A stretch of DNA of 64,000 nt from JAKAGZ01 sp964412105 (GCA_964412105.1 CAYPNM010000003.1:59435-123434), one strand, 5' to 3'; numbered from the stretch's first letter, positions 1-8,777 are shown. Notes: a model not told the origin generated them from the sequence alone. Numbers and translations are program-made.

Positions 1-1
1 T

Positions 2-478
2 AATCACGTACTAATGATTAACGCTGACAAGTATACACCAATAGATAGCGAGTTTATTACAACAGGAGAAATTGCTAATGTAGCAGGAACTCCGATGGAT
101 TTCAGGGAGCCGACGCCGATTGGTAAACGCATAAATGATGATTTTATTCAGTTAAAAAACGGAAAAGGTTACGACCATAACTGGGTATTGAATGATTACA
201 ATGGTAATGTCAGAGAAGCTGCTACGGTTTATGATCCTTCCAGCGGTAGAGAATTGGAAGTCTTAACAGATCAGCCGGGGGTTCAATTTTATTCAGGAAA
301 TTTTCTTGATGGTTCTGAAATTGGGAAAGGCGGAATACATTATCAACACCGCACAGCAATGTGTTTAGAAACCCAGCATTTCCCGGATTCACCAAATAAG
401 AAAAATTTCCCATCCGTTGAATTAAAACCGGGTGAGAAGTTTAGCTCAACAACTATTTATAAGTTTACAGCCAAATGA
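2..478 (+). CDS. galM: Aldose 1-epimerase (galactose mutarotase), C-terminal part
   Basis: The protein interconverts alpha and beta anomers of aldoses, feeding the Leloir pathway. The gene is cut by the left window edge: the frame is already open at base 2, so the Met at 14 is internal. About 158 C-terminal residues are visible. Family landmarks are the GVQFYSGN segment, which lines the sugar site, and the LETQHFPDSPN segment, whose Glu is the catalytic base in characterised GalM proteins. The N-terminal part with the catalytic histidines lies outside the window. It is followed after 9 bases by a decayed sugar-enzyme fragment, which suggests a former carbohydrate-use locus. Confidence 0.88.
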   Translation, partial: NHVLMINADKYTPIDSEFITTGEIANVAGTPMDFREPTPIGKRINDDFIQLKNGKGYDHNWVLNDYNGNVREAATVYDPSSGRELEVLTDQPGVQFYSGNFLDGSEIGKGGIHYQHRTAMCLETQHFPDSPNKKNFPSVELKPGEKFSSTTIYKFTAK

Positions 479-487
479 TGTAATTAA

Positions 488-619
488 ATTGGAAAAGATG
501 AATACAATGAATTAAAATTTGAAAAAGTAAAAACAACAGCAATAAGGATGATTGTTACTTTACAGAAAAACTGGCCTTCAGGAATACACGAGTGGGCAAT
601 TAACTATTTTCGGCGATAA
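488..619 (+). pseudogene. Remnant of the 3' end of a carbohydrate-active enzyme gene
   Basis: One frame is open for 43 codons with no usable start, between in-frame stops at 485 and 617. Its translation contains KFEKVKTTAIRMIVTLQ and then WPSGIHEWAI. This resembles the closing beta-strands of the galactose-binding-like domain at the C terminus of many Bacteroidota glycoside hydrolases, where a KTTALRLEVQLQ...SAGILEW pattern is common. I infer that an internal deletion left only this tail next to galM. The family assignment is from memory of the motif and is tentative. A chance open frame is the alternative, but the motif match makes that less likely. Confidence 0.5.
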
Positions 620-684
620 TGACACTTTTTAGTTTTGAATTATGACTATTTAATTCTATATTCACAAAGTTCTTTCAATAATGA

Positions 685-846
685 TTTATGGTGTCCCGAA
701 TAAAATCGGGAAGAATAGGGAAACCGGTGTGATTCCGGTACTGTCGCGCAACTGTGATAGGCAATTCCGAATAGCAGTATTAAACCACTGGAGCAACATA
801 TTTCCGGGAAGGTGCTGTTAAAGCCTTTAGTCAGGAGACCTGCCAT
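685..846 (+). promoter_or_regulatory. Cobalamin (adenosylcobalamin) riboswitch
   Basis: The conserved core is easy to read: GGGAA with CCGGT...ACCGG-type pairing near 717-740, then the block CTGTCGCGCAACTGTGA at 741-757. A B12-box-like CCACTG lies at 785-790, GGGAAGG at 806-812, and AGTCAGGAGACCTGCC at 829-844. These are class I cobalamin riboswitch landmarks in the right order. A short hairpin with CCTT/AAGG arms at about 865-881 may belong to the expression platform. It precedes the BtuB-like gene and most likely shuts off B12 uptake when the vitamin is plentiful. Boundaries are approximate. Confidence 0.93.
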
Positions 847-991
847 AAATCAAACTAATAATCGACCTTCGCGGGCAAGGTTAGGTTAACGAGAGTTTCT
901 CTCCGTTTATCAAACTTTAATTTCCCACGAAGTTACAACTTAATCATTTTACCGATTGTTCAATGCAATCAAGTTTAATGGAGTAACTTCT

Positions 992-2950
992 ATGGCAAAA
1001 AGATTTTTCTTTTCCTTCGTTTTTCTGATCTTTATTTTTTCGGTGGCTGTAACGGCCCAATACCAACAAGCCGATTCGCTTAGATCATTTGAGCTTTCCA
1101 ACGTTGTGGTTACTGCCACTAGAACTGCAACTCCGGTTTATGAATTAGCAAGTTCTGTTTCTCTCATTGATTCCACTCAAATAAAGAACTCACACAATTT
1201 TAATATTTATGAATTGCTTCAATCTCAAACTGGGATAAGTATTTCACAGCAAGGAGCTCCAGGTGCTTTTACACAGGTTTATATTCGGGGTGCAGATCCT
1301 TCACAAACGCAAGTACTAATAGATGGCATAGATATGAATATGGTAAATGATCCCGGCAATACTTACGATTTTGCTGATCTTTCTACAGATAATATTGACA
1401 GAATTGAAATTATACGAGGACCACAAAGTACATTATACGGATCTGATGCGCTGGCAGGTGTCATAAATATCATTACTAAAAAAGGTAGCGGAAAGCCTAA
1501 ATTTACCATCTCAACTGAAGGTGGATCATATAATACATATAAAGGTGCTCTTGGTTCAAGCGGAGCACTAAATAAAATGAACTATTCTTTAGCCCTCAGT
1601 AAATTTAAAACAGATGGTTTTTCGGCTGCTGATCAAAAATTTGGAAATACTGAAAAAGATGGTACTGATAATTATAATGTTTCAGCAAGGATAGGATATG
1701 ATATTAGCAATAATTTTAATCTGATTTTTTTTGGAAGGTTTACCAAAGCAAATACAGATCTTGATCAATTCGGCGGACCGTATGGTGATGACCCTACTTA
1801 CAAGTACAATCTTGAGGAAGGTGCCTACAGGTTGGGAGGGAATCTGAAACTTTTCAGTGGAGAATGGAATCAGAAATTTGGGATTTCATTTTCAAAAAAT
1901 TTAAGAAAATACAAGTTTGATGTTACGCAAAATAATCCTGCTGAGTCACGAAGTAATTATAATGGTAAAAGACTGAGATTTGAATGGCAAAATAATTTTC
2001 AGATATTTCCGGAGAATATTTTAATCTTTGGCATAGAAACAGAAAATGAATCTGCAAGTTCATATTACTATTATAATAATGTTTTAAGTGGCAGTCCGTT
2101 ATCGACTATAAGCGAATTCCCTGAACAAAGTGTTCAAACAACAGGAATATATTTAGAAAATCAGCTTAAAGTGAATAATAGCTTTTTCGGCTCAATTGGT
2201 GTAAGGTATGATAAACATGAAAAATTTGGTTCAGTCGTAACTTTTAGGATTGCGCCTGCTTACGTTTTCTGGAGTACAGGTACAAAAATAAAGGCAACTT
2301 ATGGAACCGGGTTTAAAGCCCCTTCCCTGTTTTATCTTTTTGATCCTGCTTACGGAAACCCAGATTTATCACCGGAAAAAAGTAGAGGTTGGGACGCAGG
2401 AATTGAGCAATATTTAATTGGTTACTCGGTAACGGCAGGTGTAACTTATTTTCAAAATACTTTTACCGATCTTTTTGGTTTCGATAGCTATTTCAAAACA
2501 GTCAATATTAATAAGTCAGAAACAAAAGGCCTGGAATTTTATCTGCAAGCGAAGCCATCACTTAATATTTTTGTTTATGCAAATTACACTTATACTGATA
2601 GTAAAGATCTAAGTCCGGGAAGCGTTGATGAAAATCTTCCATTATTAAGAAGACCCAAACATAAAGCTGCAATAAATATCGATTATAGGTTCACTGAATC
2701 ATTGAATGCTGACGCGGAAGCAATTTTTGTTGGGAAACGCGACGATAAAGATTTTTCAACCTATCCGGCTACAAGAATTATACTTGACAGTTATACCTTA
2801 TTAAATGCTTCTGCCACATATAAGGTTAATAATTTAATACAACTTTATGGAAGACTTGTAAATATTCTTAATTCCGCATATGAAGAAATTTATGGTTATG
2901 GTACTGCAGGTAGATCAGGCTATATTGGCCTTAAGATAAGTTTTGAATAG
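992..2950 (+). CDS. btuB: TonB-dependent outer-membrane cobalamin receptor, BtuB-like
   Basis: The protein imports corrinoids across the outer membrane using TonB energy. The ATG at 992 is chosen over the one at 956 because GGAG lies 8 bases upstream and the product then opens with a clean signal peptide ending in AVTAQ. A TonB-box-like VVVTATR follows. The plug domain shows YIRGADPSQTQVLIDGID and RGPQSTLYGSDALAGVINI, and the rest is a 22-strand-type barrel ending in phenylalanine-glutamate. The length of 652 residues is normal. The upstream cobalamin riboswitch makes B12 the expected substrate. It is probably cotranscribed with the small membrane gene that follows. Confidence 0.9.
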   Translation: MAKRFFFSFVFLIFIFSVAVTAQYQQADSLRSFELSNVVVTATRTATPVYELASSVSLIDSTQIKNSHNFNIYELLQSQTGISISQQGAPGAFTQVYIRGADPSQTQVLIDGIDMNMVNDPGNTYDFADLSTDNIDRIEIIRGPQSTLYGSDALAGVINIITKKGSGKPKFTISTEGGSYNTYKGALGSSGALNKMNYSLALSKFKTDGFSAADQKFGNTEKDGTDNYNVSARIGYDISNNFNLIFFGRFTKANTDLDQFGGPYGDDPTYKYNLEEGAYRLGGNLKLFSGEWNQKFGISFSKNLRKYKFDVTQNNPAESRSNYNGKRLRFEWQNNFQIFPENILIFGIETENESASSYYYYNNVLSGSPLSTISEFPEQSVQTTGIYLENQLKVNNSFFGSIGVRYDKHEKFGSVVTFRIAPAYVFWSTGTKIKATYGTGFKAPSLFYLFDPAYGNPDLSPEKSRGWDAGIEQYLIGYSVTAGVTYFQNTFTDLFGFDSYFKTVNINKSETKGLEFYLQAKPSLNIFVYANYTYTDSKDLSPGSVDENLPLLRRPKHKAAINIDYRFTESLNADAEAIFVGKRDDKDFSTYPATRIILDSYTLLNASATYKVNNLIQLYGRLVNILNSAYEEIYGYGTAGRSGYIGLKISFE

Positions 2951-3016
2951 AAATATTATTCTTTATATATTTAATTAATAAAAACAGCAACAAACCTTTT
3001 AATGCAAGGAGTTATA

Positions 3017-3547
3017 ATGAACAAAAATTTAATTAATCCCAGATTCTGGACGCTGACTTTGATGATACTTGCTGCAGCATTCACCAGATTGATTCCTCAT
3101 TATCCTAATTTTACAGCAGTCGGCGCAATGGCATTGTTTGGAGGAGCTTATTTTTCAAAAAAATATCTCGCATTTATTGTCCCTATGGCTGCCTTGATTA
3201 TATCGGACCTGTTTCTAGGATTTTATTCCGGAATGTGGGTCGTTTATCTTAGCTTTGCCTTGATTGTAGTAATCGGCATGCAAATAGGACAGACAAAAAA
3301 GCCAGGAAGGGTGTTACTTGCTTCAGTTTCAGCTTCAGTAAGTTTCTTCATAATTACCAATTTTGCTCTTTTTCCACCAAATACTATGTATCCTCAAAAC
3401 TTAACGGGAATAATGGAAAGCTACACCGCAGCAATTCCATTTTTTAGTTATACTTTGTTGGGAGATCTTTTATTTGTCGGAGTAATGTTTGGTCTATTTG
3501 AAATTGCAAAGTCAAAATTCCCTGCTTTAGCTGAGGCCAAGATCTAA
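3017..3547 (+). CDS. Small polytopic membrane protein, DUF6580 type; probable cobalamin transport partner
   Basis: The ATG at 3017 is preceded by AAGGAG with 5-base spacing, so it is preferred to the ATG at 3002. The product has 176 residues and about five hydrophobic segments. PNFTAVGAMALFGGAYF near the N terminus and a membrane segment ending in SDLFLG are typical of the DUF6580 group. It lies 66 bases after btuB with no terminator between, so it likely shares the B12 riboswitch. From size and context I infer an inner-membrane corrinoid importer component, comparable to an S component of an ECF transporter. No biochemical evidence is known to me. Confidence 0.7.
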   Translation: MNKNLINPRFWTLTLMILAAAFTRLIPHYPNFTAVGAMALFGGAYFSKKYLAFIVPMAALIISDLFLGFYSGMWVVYLSFALIVVIGMQIGQTKKPGRVLLASVSASVSFFIITNFALFPPNTMYPQNLTGIMESYTAAIPFFSYTLLGDLLFVGVMFGLFEIAKSKFPALAEAKI

Positions 3548-3574
3548 AATTTATATTAGGACTGATTTAATACT

Positions 3575-3599
3575 AGAGATGATCCAGGGGATCATCTCT
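3575..3599 (+). terminator. Perfect hairpin after the B12 uptake unit
   Basis: Arms AGAGATGATCC and GGATCATCTCT (11 bp each, perfect) flank a 3-base loop. It sits 27 bases after the DUF6580-type gene. The following run is ACTTATTTT, a weak U tract, so intrinsic termination is plausible but not certain. Confidence 0.6.
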
Positions 3600-3610
3600 A
3601 CTTATTTTAA

Positions 3611-4381
3611 ATGAATTTAAATTATAACATACCTCTCTTGATTGATTTTGATGGGGTAATTCGCATTGGCAATCAAGTCGCAAAAGAAACTGGGGAATTT
3701 TTTAGGTTCATTTCAGAAAATAAAATACCTGCCTGTATTCTTAGTAATTCAACTTTGCGTAATGGGAATGAAATAAAGAAATTTCTGGTTGATAATAACA
3801 TTAAGACAGAGATCCCTGCCATAACCTGTGCTGATGCTTCTTTAAATTTTATAAAGGAAAACTTTAAAAAAATTGCAGTCTTTGCTTCGGATTCCACGAA
3901 AGAAATGTTCAAAGAATTCCTTACTAATGAAGTCCCTGAAGCTGTACTGGTCGGCGATATGGCTGATAAATGGTCCTATGAGAATTTAAATAAGATTTTT
4001 CGTTTAGTCTTTGAGGGCGCTGATTTTATAGCTATGCAGAAAAATAAATATTGGAGCCCTGACGATAAGAATCTTTACCTGGATGCAGGTGCTTTTATCT
4101 CTTCCATAGAATTTGCAACTGGAATACACGCAAAATTAATTGGAAAACCTTCTCCTATTTTTTATCATTCAGGATTAAAAGCTATTGGCTTTTCAAAAAA
4201 TTCGGATTTTATAATGATTGGTGACGATATTGAAACAGATATTGATGGAGCACAAAAAATCGGAGGGAAAGGAATTTTAATTTATACCGGCAAGACTAAA
4301 TATCCTTTGCCTGAAGATAGCATAATAAAACCTTTTTCTGAAATTCAATCTCTCGATGAAATACAATCTCTCTTCAACTAG
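3611..4381 (+). CDS. HAD-superfamily IIA phosphatase, NagD/phosphoglycolate-phosphatase-like
   Basis: A cytosolic phosphohydrolase of unknown substrate, 256 residues. HAD motif I is LLIDFDGV with Asp12 and Asp14, motif II is ILSNST, the motif III lysine is Lys179 in IGKPSP, and motif IV is MIGDDIETDIDGA with Asp205/Asp206. The long cap between motifs II and III and the GKP signature fit subclass IIA (NagD, LHPP/HDHD2 relatives). There is no Shine-Dalgarno; the ATG follows an A/T stretch just after the preceding hairpin. It converges with the ATP-grasp gene, with 13 bases between. The substrate cannot be read from sequence. Confidence 0.82.
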   Translation: MNLNYNIPLLIDFDGVIRIGNQVAKETGEFFRFISENKIPACILSNSTLRNGNEIKKFLVDNNIKTEIPAITCADASLNFIKENFKKIAVFASDSTKEMFKEFLTNEVPEAVLVGDMADKWSYENLNKIFRLVFEGADFIAMQKNKYWSPDDKNLYLDAGAFISSIEFATGIHAKLIGKPSPIFYHSGLKAIGFSKNSDFIMIGDDIETDIDGAQKIGGKGILIYTGKTKYPLPEDSIIKPFSEIQSLDEIQSLFN

Positions 4382-4394
4382 TAGAAAACTTCCC

Positions 4395-5465
4395 CTACTT
4401 TTTAGATTTATTCTGCTTCTTTCTTCTCTTCCAGGCAAAGTTAGCAATCTTTTTCAAAGTTGTCGTATATGAATATCCTGCTGCCTCCGCCGAACGCATA
4501 AATCCAGCTCCTTCTGTGAGATCAGGATTCGGATTTACTTCCAGTACATATAACTTTTTGTCTTTCGAAAGACGGATATCCACTCGTGCATAATCACGGC
4601 AATTCATAGTCTTAAAAGCTTTTATTGCAATCTCCTTTGCCTTTTTCTCGATACGCTTCGGGAGTTTGGCAGGACAGATTGGGATAGTTTTATGGTAAGA
4701 CTCATGGTGAGGGTCCCATTTCGCTTGATAACTGACAATATTATGTAAATATTCTGGCATTTCGGAAAAATCAATTTCACTAATTGGTAGTGCTATCGGA
4801 TCCTTATCGCCCATTATTGCGACATTAAGCTCCCTTCCTTCAATAAACTCCTCAACTAGCGCAGGTTGGGAAAAATAACTAAGAACATAATTTATCCGCT
4901 TTCTCATTTCCTTGTTATCTTTAACTATTGAATCATTTTCAATTCCTGCGCTGGCATCCTCAAAGGCCGGTTTAATTATCAATGGGAAATTGAGTTTGTG
5001 GCGATACTGGCTTTGCTCTTTGCGTATGACCATAAATGGAGGAGTCCGTATGCCGACTGCATTTAGAAGTCGTTTTGCAAGAATTTTGCTCTGGCAGTTG
5101 GCAAGGGCCATTGGTGGAGCACCTGTGTACGGAATTCCTAAAAGTTCAAGGAGCCCAACCATATTCATTTCAAGTCGGGAATTATCCTTGAATATCTCAA
5201 CAAAATTAAAAACAACATCGGGTTTGTGTTTTTTAATATTCTTTATTAGTATGTCAATGTCGTCTTTGATATTTAAGGTATAGGCTTCTAATCCTTTTCT
5301 GGTGAGTCTTTCGGCAAGCTCTTCGTATTCTTCTATAGGAGTAAGGTCATCCACCTCAAAGTAGGGCACAAAGTCGGCATTGTCAAAAGAGTTTTGAGGT
5401 GTTTTGACATAAAGTTCAGGATTAGCCTCATTAAAAATTACAGCAACTTTTAGTTTTTTCTTCAT
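4395..5465 (-). CDS. ATP-grasp ligase related to D-alanine-D-alanine ligase
   Basis: The protein probably ligates an amine or amino acid to a carboxylate through an acyl-phosphate. The 356 residues show a pre-ATP-grasp N-terminal domain, the nucleotide lysine in FPLIIKPAFEDASAGI, EEFIEGRELNVAI with the Ddl-like glutamate, and the metal-binding end YARVDIRL...VLEVNPNPDLT. The C terminus is very basic (RKKQNKSKK). It is not a canonical Ddl: the N terminus and the substrate-facing NPNPDLTEGAG stretch differ from the usual GxTxxSxxP. It is divergent from a C39-like peptidase gene across 98 bases, a pairing typical of ATP-grasp peptide-modifying loci. Its true substrate is unknown. Confidence 0.78.
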   Translation of the reverse strand: MKKKLKVAVIFNEANPELYVKTPQNSFDNADFVPYFEVDDLTPIEEYEELAERLTRKGLEAYTLNIKDDIDILIKNIKKHKPDVVFNFVEIFKDNSRLEMNMVGLLELLGIPYTGAPPMALANCQSKILAKRLLNAVGIRTPPFMVIRKEQSQYRHKLNFPLIIKPAFEDASAGIENDSIVKDNKEMRKRINYVLSYFSQPALVEEFIEGRELNVAIMGDKDPIALPISEIDFSEMPEYLHNIVSYQAKWDPHHESYHKTIPICPAKLPKRIEKKAKEIAIKAFKTMNCRDYARVDIRLSKDKKLYVLEVNPNPDLTEGAGFMRSAEAAGYSYTTTLKKIANFAWKRRKKQNKSKK

Positions 5466-5563
5466 ATTGAATATAAAAATACGTAAATATGTACTTTAAG
5501 TAAAACTTAACTGATAATGTGAGAGTATCTATTTCTTAATCAATCATAAAGAATTAATTCAAA

Positions 5564-6400
5564 ATGAGTTTTTATCCTCAGCCTTATAAATATCAATGCG
5601 GACCATTCGCACTGAAATACGGTTTAGTTATGCTTGGTCGGTTTGAAAATGAAAAAACAATTGGAAAACGTGCCGGAAGCACATGGTGGTACGGAACAGA
5701 TGAAATTGGACTTGCAAAGGCTGCTAAGACTTTCGATTGCAAAATGAAATACTTTCGCCGGGAAACGCCGGATGAAGCAATTAAAGTTTTAAGCAGACAT
5801 TTAAAAAGAGGATGGCCTTGTATACTAAGCGTGGACAAATGGGAACACTGGATATCAATTGTAAAAGTTCAACAGGGTAAGTTTATTGTTTTCGACAGTA
5901 TACTTGATAAAGTAATTGCAATTTATGGCGCCAGACAGCTTGCTATCAGATGGAAATATGTTGATGAAGACTCCGGCGAAATTAGCTATGATGGTTATGC
6001 ACTAATTCCGAATACAAAGCCTGCAACAAAACCTAACTTCACTCTTGAAAAAGTAAAATATGTAAGGAGAAAAAGGAACAAAACCCTGGCCGTAAAGTGG
6101 GATACATACTTTAATGATCTAATATCAATTTGTAGACCAAGATATCCAAATTCAAGAAGCGTTATATCATTTAATGAATTTTTAAGAAGAAATGAAAAAA
6201 TGTTGGTTGAACAAATAGCTTACTGGCATGGCAACCCGACCTACAGCGAACTTGAAAAACTTTTGCATGACCTTCAATTTATGGCCGAAGTTTATGATCT
6301 GGTTATTCATTCTGAAGATCAGAAAAAAGCACTCGTTGATCTTACTTCAATACTTATGATGTATGCTTGTGGGAAATATGGAATGGATCCAATATATTAA
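5564..6400 (+). CDS. C39-like papain-fold cysteine peptidase with unknown helical C-terminal domain
   Basis: The first half looks like a double-glycine (C39) type peptidase: Gln6-x5-Cys12-Gly gives the oxyanion glutamine and nucleophile, EHWISIV supplies His95, and IVFDS supplies Asp111. There is no signal peptide or transporter domain, so it should be cytosolic. Residues 130-278 are predicted mostly helical and I do not recognise them. The conserved triad suggests an active enzyme, perhaps an amidase or transpeptidase. It faces the ATP-grasp ligase divergently and is 8 bases from the isochorismatase-family gene, so the three may form one small metabolic module. Function is inferred only. Confidence 0.62.
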   Translation: MSFYPQPYKYQCGPFALKYGLVMLGRFENEKTIGKRAGSTWWYGTDEIGLAKAAKTFDCKMKYFRRETPDEAIKVLSRHLKRGWPCILSVDKWEHWISIVKVQQGKFIVFDSILDKVIAIYGARQLAIRWKYVDEDSGEISYDGYALIPNTKPATKPNFTLEKVKYVRRKRNKTLAVKWDTYFNDLISICRPRYPNSRSVISFNEFLRRNEKMLVEQIAYWHGNPTYSELEKLLHDLQFMAEVYDLVIHSEDQKKALVDLTSILMMYACGKYGMDPIY

Positions 6401-6408
6401 TAATCTAT

Positions 6409-6978
6409 ATGGAAAATAATTTTAAAAGTAATCCGCTAATCCTAGATAAAAGCAAAACTGCATTACTGATAATTGATATACAGGAAAAAATACTCTCTGT
6501 TATGCAGGACCCTGAAATTATTGTTTCAAATACAATAAAACTCATAAAAGGATTTAAGATACTCGGCTCTCCGATTTTAATAACTGAGCAATATCCAAAA
6601 GGATTGGGACCGACTCAAAAAGATATTGCGAACGAATTAAGAGACATAAGAACATTCCAGAAAATGAGCTTCAGTGGCATTTGTGCTGAGAATTTATTCC
6701 CTGAACTAAGAAATAAAAATATAAAACAGGTTGTTATAGCAGGCATCGAAGCTCACGTATGTGTTCAACAAACTGCTCTTGATCTTATCGCTAATAATTT
6801 CCAGGTTAACCTGGCTGCTGATGCTGTTTCTTCCCGGAAAAAAATTGATTATGAAACTGCAATTGGTAGAATGAGAAAACACTCAATTGAAATTACGACT
6901 ACGGAATCTGTATTGTTTGAAATGCTGCGCGAAAGCGGGACTGACGAATTTAAGCAAATTTCAAAAATCATAAAATAA
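6409..6978 (+). CDS. Isochorismatase-family cysteine hydrolase
   Basis: The 189-residue protein has the family triad Asp23 (LIIDIQ), Lys85 (FQKMSFSG) and Cys118 (GIEAHVCVQQTAL), plus the cis-peptide region before the cysteine. The ATG at 6409 is preferred to an in-frame start at 6367 that would overlap the previous gene and add residues before the conserved core. Family members hydrolyse isochorismate, nicotinamide, ureidoacrylate or other amides. This one resembles the YcaC/hydrolase branch, and its substrate is unknown. It is 8 bases after the C39-like gene, so it is likely cotranscribed. Confidence 0.85.
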   Translation: MENNFKSNPLILDKSKTALLIIDIQEKILSVMQDPEIIVSNTIKLIKGFKILGSPILITEQYPKGLGPTQKDIANELRDIRTFQKMSFSGICAENLFPELRNKNIKQVVIAGIEAHVCVQQTALDLIANNFQVNLAADAVSSRKKIDYETAIGRMRKHSIEITTTESVLFEMLRESGTDEFKQISKIIK

Positions 6979-7169
6979 GCTACAAATATTTTCATACTTT
7001 TAACTACCTAAAAAAATTTAAAGCCCCCTAAATTTCTCTTTACAATTTGAAAATAATTTAATATAATAAGTTGTGCCTTTTGGGGAAGTTATCTTTTCGG
7101 CAATTACCGCTTTAATTATTTTCAAAAGTAATAAAATCAATTAAATCTATATTCTATGGAGTATCGGTT

Positions 7170-7853
7170 ATGAAAAAGCTATTAGTTTTGGTAGTTATGA
7201 TTTTTGCCTCATACTATTCCGCAAAAGCTCAGAATGATTTTAGTTACTTTAACAAAACCATTTTAACTGGTGGAATATCAACAGGTTATACAAACGGATT
7301 TGGAGTTCAGGGCAACTTTATGATATCTAATTTTGCTCAGAATTTCCCTTTGGCTGTACGATTTGGATTAGGATATTCTTCATGGGATCCGGGTGATCCA
7401 TGGGCTGCCCGAAGAATATTTATTAATGATAACACAAATGGAGTTCCTCAGAAAAGTGGGACCGATTGGAATTTCAGATTGGATTTGCTTTACCACATTC
7501 AATTTTTGTCAATGAACCGATTCTATGTTTTTGCCGGCCCGAGGTATTCTGCTTTTTCAGGAGAATTTGATTTTATTGATGGAAATGAATTTTTTAATAT
7601 CACCAGCAATCAATGGGGATTTGGACTCGGTGGAGAAAGCTATTTTATGCTAGTTCCGGGATTCGATCTTGTATTGTCATCTGCAATCGATTATTATCTT
7701 AACAGCTCAATTCAGGGACACGATACAGCTTATTACCCCAATAATGAAAATATTAACCCTAAGCATGGTTATACATATTCAGTTGCTGATCAGGCAATTA
7801 ATCAGCCAAAATTGCTGCTTAGAGTTATGGTTGGTTTTAATTATAGATTTTAA
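7170..7853 (+). CDS. Secreted or outer-membrane beta-barrel protein of unknown function
   Basis: GGAG lies 8 bases before the ATG. The 227-residue product starts with a signal peptide (MKKLLVLVVMIFASYYSAKAQ) and then shows alternating aromatic/hydrophobic strands rich in Gly, Tyr and Phe, ending in a terminal Phe (VGFNYRF). That is the signature of an outer-membrane beta-barrel. It stands alone, with a 191-base gap upstream. Small barrels of this kind are abundant in Bacteroidota and Ignavibacteria. No specific role can be assigned. Confidence 0.65.
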   Translation: MKKLLVLVVMIFASYYSAKAQNDFSYFNKTILTGGISTGYTNGFGVQGNFMISNFAQNFPLAVRFGLGYSSWDPGDPWAARRIFINDNTNGVPQKSGTDWNFRLDLLYHIQFLSMNRFYVFAGPRYSAFSGEFDFIDGNEFFNITSNQWGFGLGGESYFMLVPGFDLVLSSAIDYYLNSSIQGHDTAYYPNNENINPKHGYTYSVADQAINQPKLLLRVMVGFNYRF

Positions 7854-8038
7854 TTTTCATAAATACGGACTTTATTTGTCCGATATTAAGTGTAATTATT
7901 ATTTGATAGCGAATAAACCAAAAATTATGAATTTTTATTTGCCGATTTATATGTTTAAATTTATTTTTTTGGTACATATAAATATTGCTTGTTTATCGGG
8001 GAATGGGGATTATAAGTTAATTTAACATTTTAGGAATA

Positions 8039-8416
8039 ATGAAGATTTTAACCTCAAAACCGGTAAAAATAATATTTGCTGTCACATTTGCATTATTAGG
8101 GATAAACCATTTTATAAATGCTGATAGTTACTTACGCTATGTACCAACATTTCTACCAGACAGAATTTTATGGATTTATCTGATCGGTATTTTCCTTTTA
8201 GTGACTTCATACGCGGTGCTGATAAAAAAATACGCAAAAGAAGCCTGCCTGGCACTGTCGATATATCTCCTCCTGGTCGTTTTTGCCATACATATCCCTG
8301 GATTATTTTTTCCTAAAATTATGCAGGTTTCTATGATAAGTATTCTAAAAGATACAGGACTTGCCGGTAGTGGCTTGTTTTTGGCTAGCGTAATAGGTAT
8401 TTCTGAATCAGAATAG
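8039..8416 (+). CDS. DoxX-like small membrane protein
   Basis: The 125-residue product has four hydrophobic helices and opens with KIIFAVTFALLGINHFINAD, close to the DoxX/DoxD family pattern of a first helix followed by a G-x-x-H-F motif. AGGA lies just upstream of the ATG. DoxX proteins are inner-membrane proteins linked to redox or stress responses, but their mechanism is unclear. It stands between a barrel protein gene and a long gap, so context adds little. Confidence 0.72.
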   Translation: MKILTSKPVKIIFAVTFALLGINHFINADSYLRYVPTFLPDRILWIYLIGIFLLVTSYAVLIKKYAKEACLALSIYLLLVVFAIHIPGLFFPKIMQVSMISILKDTGLAGSGLFLASVIGISESE

Positions 8417-8777
8417 ACTACTAGTTTAGCTTAAAATTTATTTAACTCAAGTATACAACCGACCCATCTACTTTCCTAAACATTGAATAATTTTGGGACA
8501 TAATTTCAAAATCAAACAGTAATGTTTTCCTTCCTTTGTATGTAATAATTTCCGAAGTAACGAACACTCAATAAACTGCCAGAAAAAATTACCGGTTAAT
8601 TATGGCACATTTATGGCCTAACTGCATAAGATAGTTTATTAGATAATCAGGCTTGAAAAGGTTTTGTGAAATATCTATTAAGCGGCTAGGTAACCTAATG
8701 ATCAGATAATCTTTATCGCAGCAAATTGATAATAGTATTGATATATCTTTAAAACACAAAATAGCAGTTGTAAAAAA
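8417..8777. other. 361-base intergenic gap with a short 11-bp-period trace
   Basis: I see no open frame, tRNA or clear terminator. At 8589-8621 three consecutive 11-base segments begin with TTA, and the second and third (8600-8610 and 8611-8621) share TTATGGC. This resembles the larger 11-bp arrays at 13152-13228 and 51917-52015 but is short enough to be chance. The promoter of the following TPR gene presumably lies in the right half. Confidence 0.4.

Noticed and set aside
646..846. Minus-strand frame across the riboswitch
   Set aside because: It is a shadow of the highly conserved cobalamin riboswitch on the other strand.
7669..8025. Plus-strand open frame overlapping the end of the barrel protein gene and running to the DoxX gene
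   Set aside because: It shares most of its first half with the real barrel gene in another frame, has no ribosome-binding site and is low in complexity.
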